From assembly GCA_942493215.1 (NCBI GenBank), contig OW818670.1:1240001-1304000 (forward strand): a stretch of DNA of 64,000 nucleotides, given 5' to 3'. The translations under genes were made by a program, and so were the position numbers. The notes below the pieces were generated by a model that was given only the letters and a program-made list of their open reading frames with translations, was not told where the DNA came from and ran no database searches. The stretch comes from G942493215 sp942493215. Its GTDB lineage: Bacteria > Bacillota_I > Bacilli_A > RF39 > UBA660. This document shows, piece by piece, positions 60,781 to 64,000 of the stretch. The stretch's first letter is position 1. Every line of letters starts with the position of its first letter.

Positions 60781-61572
60781 ATGCATACTTTAATGATAAA
60801 AAATATAACAGTTGAGATTAATGGGAAAATAATTTTAAATAATTTTAACTTAAAAATAAACGAGGGAGAGATTCATGCCATATTAGGCCCAAATGGTATT
60901 GGTAAATCGACCTTATTAAGAGTTATTATGGGTGATCCTACATATCACCTTGTTAGCGGTGAAATTTATTATGATGACACCTTATTAAATAATTTAACAG
61001 TTGATGAACGAGCTAAATTAGGAATATTTTTAGGTATGCAACTACCTTTAGAAATTGAAGGGGTAACTAATGCTGATTTTCTAAGAACAGCTGTACATAA
61101 TCGTATTGGTGATAATTTTAATTTAATGCGTTTTATTAAAGAACTAGAAACTAATATGGATAAGTTAGCGATGAATAAAGATATGATTCATCGTTCAATT
61201 AATGTTGGTTTTTCTGGTGGCGAACGTAAAAAGAATGAAATCTTACAAATGTATATGTTAAAGCCTAATTTAGTTATTTTAGATGAAATTGATTCGGGCC
61301 TTGATGTTGATAGTTTAAAGATAGTTGCAGATAATATTAACAATTATTATAAGACTATCAAACCTAGTATGCTACTAGTAACGCATTATCAAAAATTTCT
61401 TGATTATATAAAACCTGACTTTGTTCATATTATGATTGATGGTCATATTGTCAAAAGTGGTGATTATAAGCTTGTTGATCTTGTTGAGCAAAAAGGATAT
61501 GATTATTTTAAAACAAATAATTTAGAGAAAAATAAGACAGCTATAATTGAAGGAATAAGTAAATATGAATAA
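60781..61572 (+). CDS. sufC: Fe-S cluster assembly ATPase SufC
   Basis: This is a 263-residue ABC-type ATPase. Walker A is GPNGIGKST, the signature FSGGERKKNEILQM with SufC-typical KKNEI, Walker B LVILDEIDSGLDVD, and the switch His in LLVTHYQKFLDYI. It works with SufB and SufD in cluster assembly. It overlaps the next gene by eight bases. Confidence 0.96.
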   Translation: MHTLMIKNITVEINGKIILNNFNLKINEGEIHAILGPNGIGKSTLLRVIMGDPTYHLVSGEIYYDDTLLNNLTVDERAKLGIFLGMQLPLEIEGVTNADFLRTAVHNRIGDNFNLMRFIKELETNMDKLAMNKDMIHRSINVGFSGGERKKNEILQMYMLKPNLVILDEIDSGLDVDSLKIVADNINNYYKTIKPSMLLVTHYQKFLDYIKPDFVHIMIDGHIVKSGDYKLVDLVEQKGYDYFKTNNLEKNKTAIIEGISKYE

Positions 61573-62368
61573 AATAGTAATAGAAGATGGCCAACTAAAG
61601 AATAAGCTTAATTCTAAACAAGTAGTAATTGATTATCACGAAGCTAAAGAAGATTTTGATATAAATAGTTTAGTAATTGATGTAATTGCTAGTACGAAAC
61701 TAGAATTAAGTTATGCTTCAATCAAAGAAAGTAAGATAAATATTACTTTTAATATTAAAGAAGGAGTAGAGTTAAATCTTTTTGAACTTAATACCAAATC
61801 AAAATCAAAAGTAAAAGCAGTATATAATTTAGAGAGTAATAGTTGTCTTAATGCCTTTAAATTTAATAATTGCGATGGCTGGCGAGAATTAGATCTTATT
61901 AATTTGAATGGCCGTAATAGTACCATAAATTACTATTTAAAGACTATTGCTAAATTAGATGAAAAGTATGATATTTTATTTTATCATAGAGCTAGTGACA
62001 CCAAAGCTAATGTCTATTGTCATGGTATAAGTATGGATCATGGTAATTTAATATTCAATGTTACTAATACAGTCTGTCAAGGAATGCATAATGCTAATAT
62101 AAATCAAAATAGTCGGATTATTACGCTTAATAATAATAAATGTCAGATTAATCCTAATCTTTTAATTGATGAATATGATGTTAGTGCCAATCATTCAGCT
62201 ATTATAGGTAAATTTAATGAGGCAGAAATATTTTATTTAACTAGTCGAGGAATAAGTTATAATCAGGCTCTTAGTTTATTAATTAAAGGTTTTTTATTAA
62301 ATGGTTTTAATATAAATATTTTTAATAAAGATATTCTTACCCAAATTATTGATAAGTATTGGAGGTGA
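61565..62368 (+). CDS. sufD: SufD-like Fe-S assembly protein (short)
   Basis: This 267-residue protein is a beta-helix scaffold with the conserved SufB/SufD end (NHSAIIGKFNEAEIFYLTSRGISYNQALSLLIKGF). It is far shorter than the roughly 430-residue SufD of Bacillus, lacking most of the N-terminal helical region. The genes on either side (sufC and sufS) support the call. The ribosome binding site lies inside sufC, giving coupled translation. Confidence 0.82.
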   Translation: MNKIVIEDGQLKNKLNSKQVVIDYHEAKEDFDINSLVIDVIASTKLELSYASIKESKINITFNIKEGVELNLFELNTKSKSKVKAVYNLESNSCLNAFKFNNCDGWRELDLINLNGRNSTINYYLKTIAKLDEKYDILFYHRASDTKANVYCHGISMDHGNLIFNVTNTVCQGMHNANINQNSRIITLNNNKCQINPNLLIDEYDVSANHSAIIGKFNEAEIFYLTSRGISYNQALSLLIKGFLLNGFNINIFNKDILTQIIDKYWR

Positions 62369-62371
62369 AAT

Positions 62372-63569
62372 ATGAATCGTGAAGATTTTGAAATACTAAA
62401 GACAAACATTATCTATTTTGATAATGGGGCGACGACCTTGAAACCAAGAATATTAAGTGAAATAACAAGTGATTATTATAATAATTACAGTGCTAATATC
62501 CATCGTGGTGATTATGATATAAGTTTAAAAGTCAGATTTTATGTATGCTAAAACAAGAAAGTTGATTAAAGAATTTATTAATGCTAAATATGAAAACGAA
62601 ATAGTATATACTAGTGGTACTACCGATTCTTTAAATAAAATTATTTTTGGATATTTTCGTGATAAATTGACTAAAGACGATGAAGTTCTATTAACTAAAG
62701 CAGAACATGCATCAAATATTTTGCCTTGGTTTGAATTAAGTGAAGAAATAGGCTTTAAGGTTAAATATATCCCATTAAATAGTGAATATAAAGTAACAAT
62801 GGATAATGTTATAAGTAGTATTACTCCTAATACCAAAGTTATTAGTATTGCTCATATTACTAATGTTATAGGTGATATAAGACCAATTAAAGATATAATA
62901 AAATATGCTCACGAACATAGTATTGTTGTCATTATAGATGGAGCTCAAAGTGTATCACATATACCGGTTGATGTTCAAGATTTAGATATAGATTTTTTAA
63001 CATTCTCTGCTCATAAAATGTGTGGTCCAACAGGGGTTGGTATAATTTATGGTAAAAGAGAATTATTAAATAATATTCGTCCTATTATGTTTGGTGGGGG
63101 AATGAATGCAACATTTACTAGTGATGGTATTCGTATTTATGATGATATTCCTGAACTATTAGAAGCAGGTACTACTAATATTGCAGGTGTCATAGGATAT
63201 GGAGCAACAATTGCATATCTAGCCAATATTGGTATGGATAATATCCATAAATACGAAGTAGGATTAAAAGAATATGCTCTTAAAAGATTACAAGAGATAC
63301 CTAATATTATTATCTATAATCAAAATAGTGAAAGTAGTATTATTGCCATTAATTTAAATGATATTTTTGCTCAAGATCTAGCCATATATTTAAATAAATA
63401 TAAAATATGTGTTCGAGCTGGTAATCATTGCGCTAAGATTTTAAAAGATGAATTAGGTATAAAAAATACCGTTAGAATAAGCTTTTATTTTTATAATACT
63501 AAAGAAGAAATTGATAAATTAATTGATGTATTAAAGAATCCTAATCTAAAAAATGAGATAATAAATTGA
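62372..63569 (+). pseudogene. sufS: sufS cysteine desulfurase interrupted by a frameshift
   Basis: An ATG at 62372 with GGAGGTGAA starts a SufS-like N-terminus (IIYFDNGATTLKPRILSEI, SANIHRGDYDISLKV) that runs into TAA at 62549-62551. The remainder continues in another frame from about 62541 (MYAKTRKLIKEFI) to 63569, with the PLP Lys in TFSAHKMCGPTG and the catalytic Cys in VRAGNHCAKIL. Removing one base in the region 62528-62540, most likely in the TTTT run at 62537-62540, restores one SufS of about 398 residues. The spacing between HRG and the next conserved Tyr then matches other SufS proteins. The change may be a real mutation or an assembly error. Everything else about the gene looks intact. 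Confidence 0.85.
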
Positions 63570-63593
63570 CTTTAAAGTAAAAGATAGTATAAT
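63566..63593 (+). promoter_or_regulatory. Promoter after sufS
   Basis: TTGACT (63566-63571), 16 bases, TATAAT (63588-63593). It overlaps the sufS stop and serves the last gene in the window. Confidence 0.65.
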
Positions 63594-63624
63594 AATATGT
63601 CACAAGGGAGAATCAGAAAAAAAT

Positions 63625-64000
63625 ATGGAACTAGAAGAAAAAACGACACTTGGTAGAAATGTTGCTAATTTAGAAAAATATATTAGTAAAAAAGTAAACA
63701 TAATTATTTATAAGGAAAAAGAAAATTATTTTACTTTAAAGAGGGTAAACATAATAGCAGTTGATGATCGGGGAATTATTGCAATAGATGATAAAGCCTA
63801 TGAAGAACTAGAAAAAGAACAGGCTTTGGTAAATAATAATCCTGCCTATAGAGCAATGAAAGAAACAATTCCTTTTATTGGTTTAAATACTGCTATTGTC
63901 AGTGTTGAATTACAAGATAGTCATGAATTAATTTATGAAAATACGCATTTACCACACCATAATAAATTATTCAGAGCTATTATGGAACCATCTTGGCATG
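63625..64000 (+). CDS. Hypothetical protein, 3' end cut by window edge
   Basis: The frame is open from the ATG at 63625 to the end (125 codons visible, no stop). The start MELEEKTTLGRNVANLEKYI leads into a beta-rich part (VNIIIYKEKENYFTLKRVN, IIAVDDRGIIAIDD) and a later LPHHNKLFRAIMEPSW. It is neither SufU nor SufB. AGGGAG lies 14 bases upstream, slightly far, but no closer start codon is in frame. Family not recognised. Confidence 0.65.
   Translation, partial: MELEEKTTLGRNVANLEKYISKKVNIIIYKEKENYFTLKRVNIIAVDDRGIIAIDDKAYEELEKEQALVNNNPAYRAMKETIPFIGLNTAIVSVELQDSHELIYENTHLPHHNKLFRAIMEPSWH

Noticed and set aside
62372..63569. Programmed ribosomal frameshift in sufS
   Set aside because: There is no classic slippery heptamer with a downstream structure, and SufS is not known to use one. 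A surplus base in a T-run is simpler.
1..64000. Mycoplasma-type genetic code (TGA as Trp)
   Set aside because: Although the base composition is Mollicutes-like, several genes end in TGA with the next gene starting or overlapping at once (for example 15493, 53095 and 55050), and Trp is encoded by TGG.
1..64000. tRNA, rRNA, IS elements or prophage
   Set aside because: I saw no tRNA cloverleaf, rRNA, transposase or integrase gene, or flanking inverted repeats; DUF5131 alone does not make a prophage.

Overview
The window is AT-rich, densely packed chromosomal DNA from a low-GC Gram-positive bacterium that uses the standard bacterial code: TGA is a true stop in several genes, for example at 15491-15493, 48379-48381 and 55048-55050. 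A GerA/GerC/GerB-type germinant-receptor operon and a SpoIVB-type S55 protease indicate an endospore former. The gene content (sufCDS, YugP-like, YerB-like, RecD2, rpsO-pnp) fits Bacilli. My inference is an uncultured gut-type Bacilli/Erysipelotrichia-like lineage; the sequence does not prove the genus. Most genes lie on the + strand, have AGGTGAT- or GGAGG-type ribosome binding sites, and end in short intrinsic terminators. Many promoters carry an extended -10 (TGnTATAAT).

Positions 1-9700 are an accessory zone of small, mostly single-function genes: a partial hypothetical, an SDR oxidoreductase, DUF5131, DUF3795, a GNAT acetyltransferase, an orphan immunity-like protein, a nucleotidyltransferase, membrane proteins, a P-loop NTPase and a SWIM zinc-finger protein. 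It ends in a compact NrtR-like module: a Nudix-HTH regulator whose promoter spacer is a palindrome, a second palindrome, a histidine phosphatase and an AAA-CYTH protein. Positions 9700-17650 carry a MarR-controlled heterodimeric ABC exporter, a second ABC export system and two small proteins.

The most interesting content is two separate cohesin-dockerin gene pairs. At 17746-22133 a secreted subtilisin-like protease ends in a dockerin and is followed, with a 1-base overlap, by a membrane-anchored cohesin protein. At 33827-37197 a secreted SH3-glucosaminidase ends in a different dockerin and is followed 8 bases later by another membrane-anchored cohesin protein. Each pair looks like a self-contained plug-and-socket device for docking one enzyme on the cell surface. 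The two dockerins differ at the classical specificity positions.

Other notable elements are: a NiCo-type (czcD) riboswitch with an alternative terminator before a P-type ATPase (22150-24778); the ger operon with a forespore-type promoter candidate and a divergent Gly/Tyr/Pro-rich coat-like gene (24803-28971); a possible small RNA near 31530; a 1321-residue pseudopilin/LRR_5 fusion with 41 repeats counted by eye (42862-46827); a YugP-family protein whose zinc motif reads YETGY (55055-55750); and a frameshifted sufS in the suf operon (62372-63569). The remainder is housekeeping: recD2, a cysteine desulfurase with redox partners, nusB-xseA-xseB, an ABC system, lipoproteins, adenosine deaminase, cysS, truB, rpsO, pnp and HIT.
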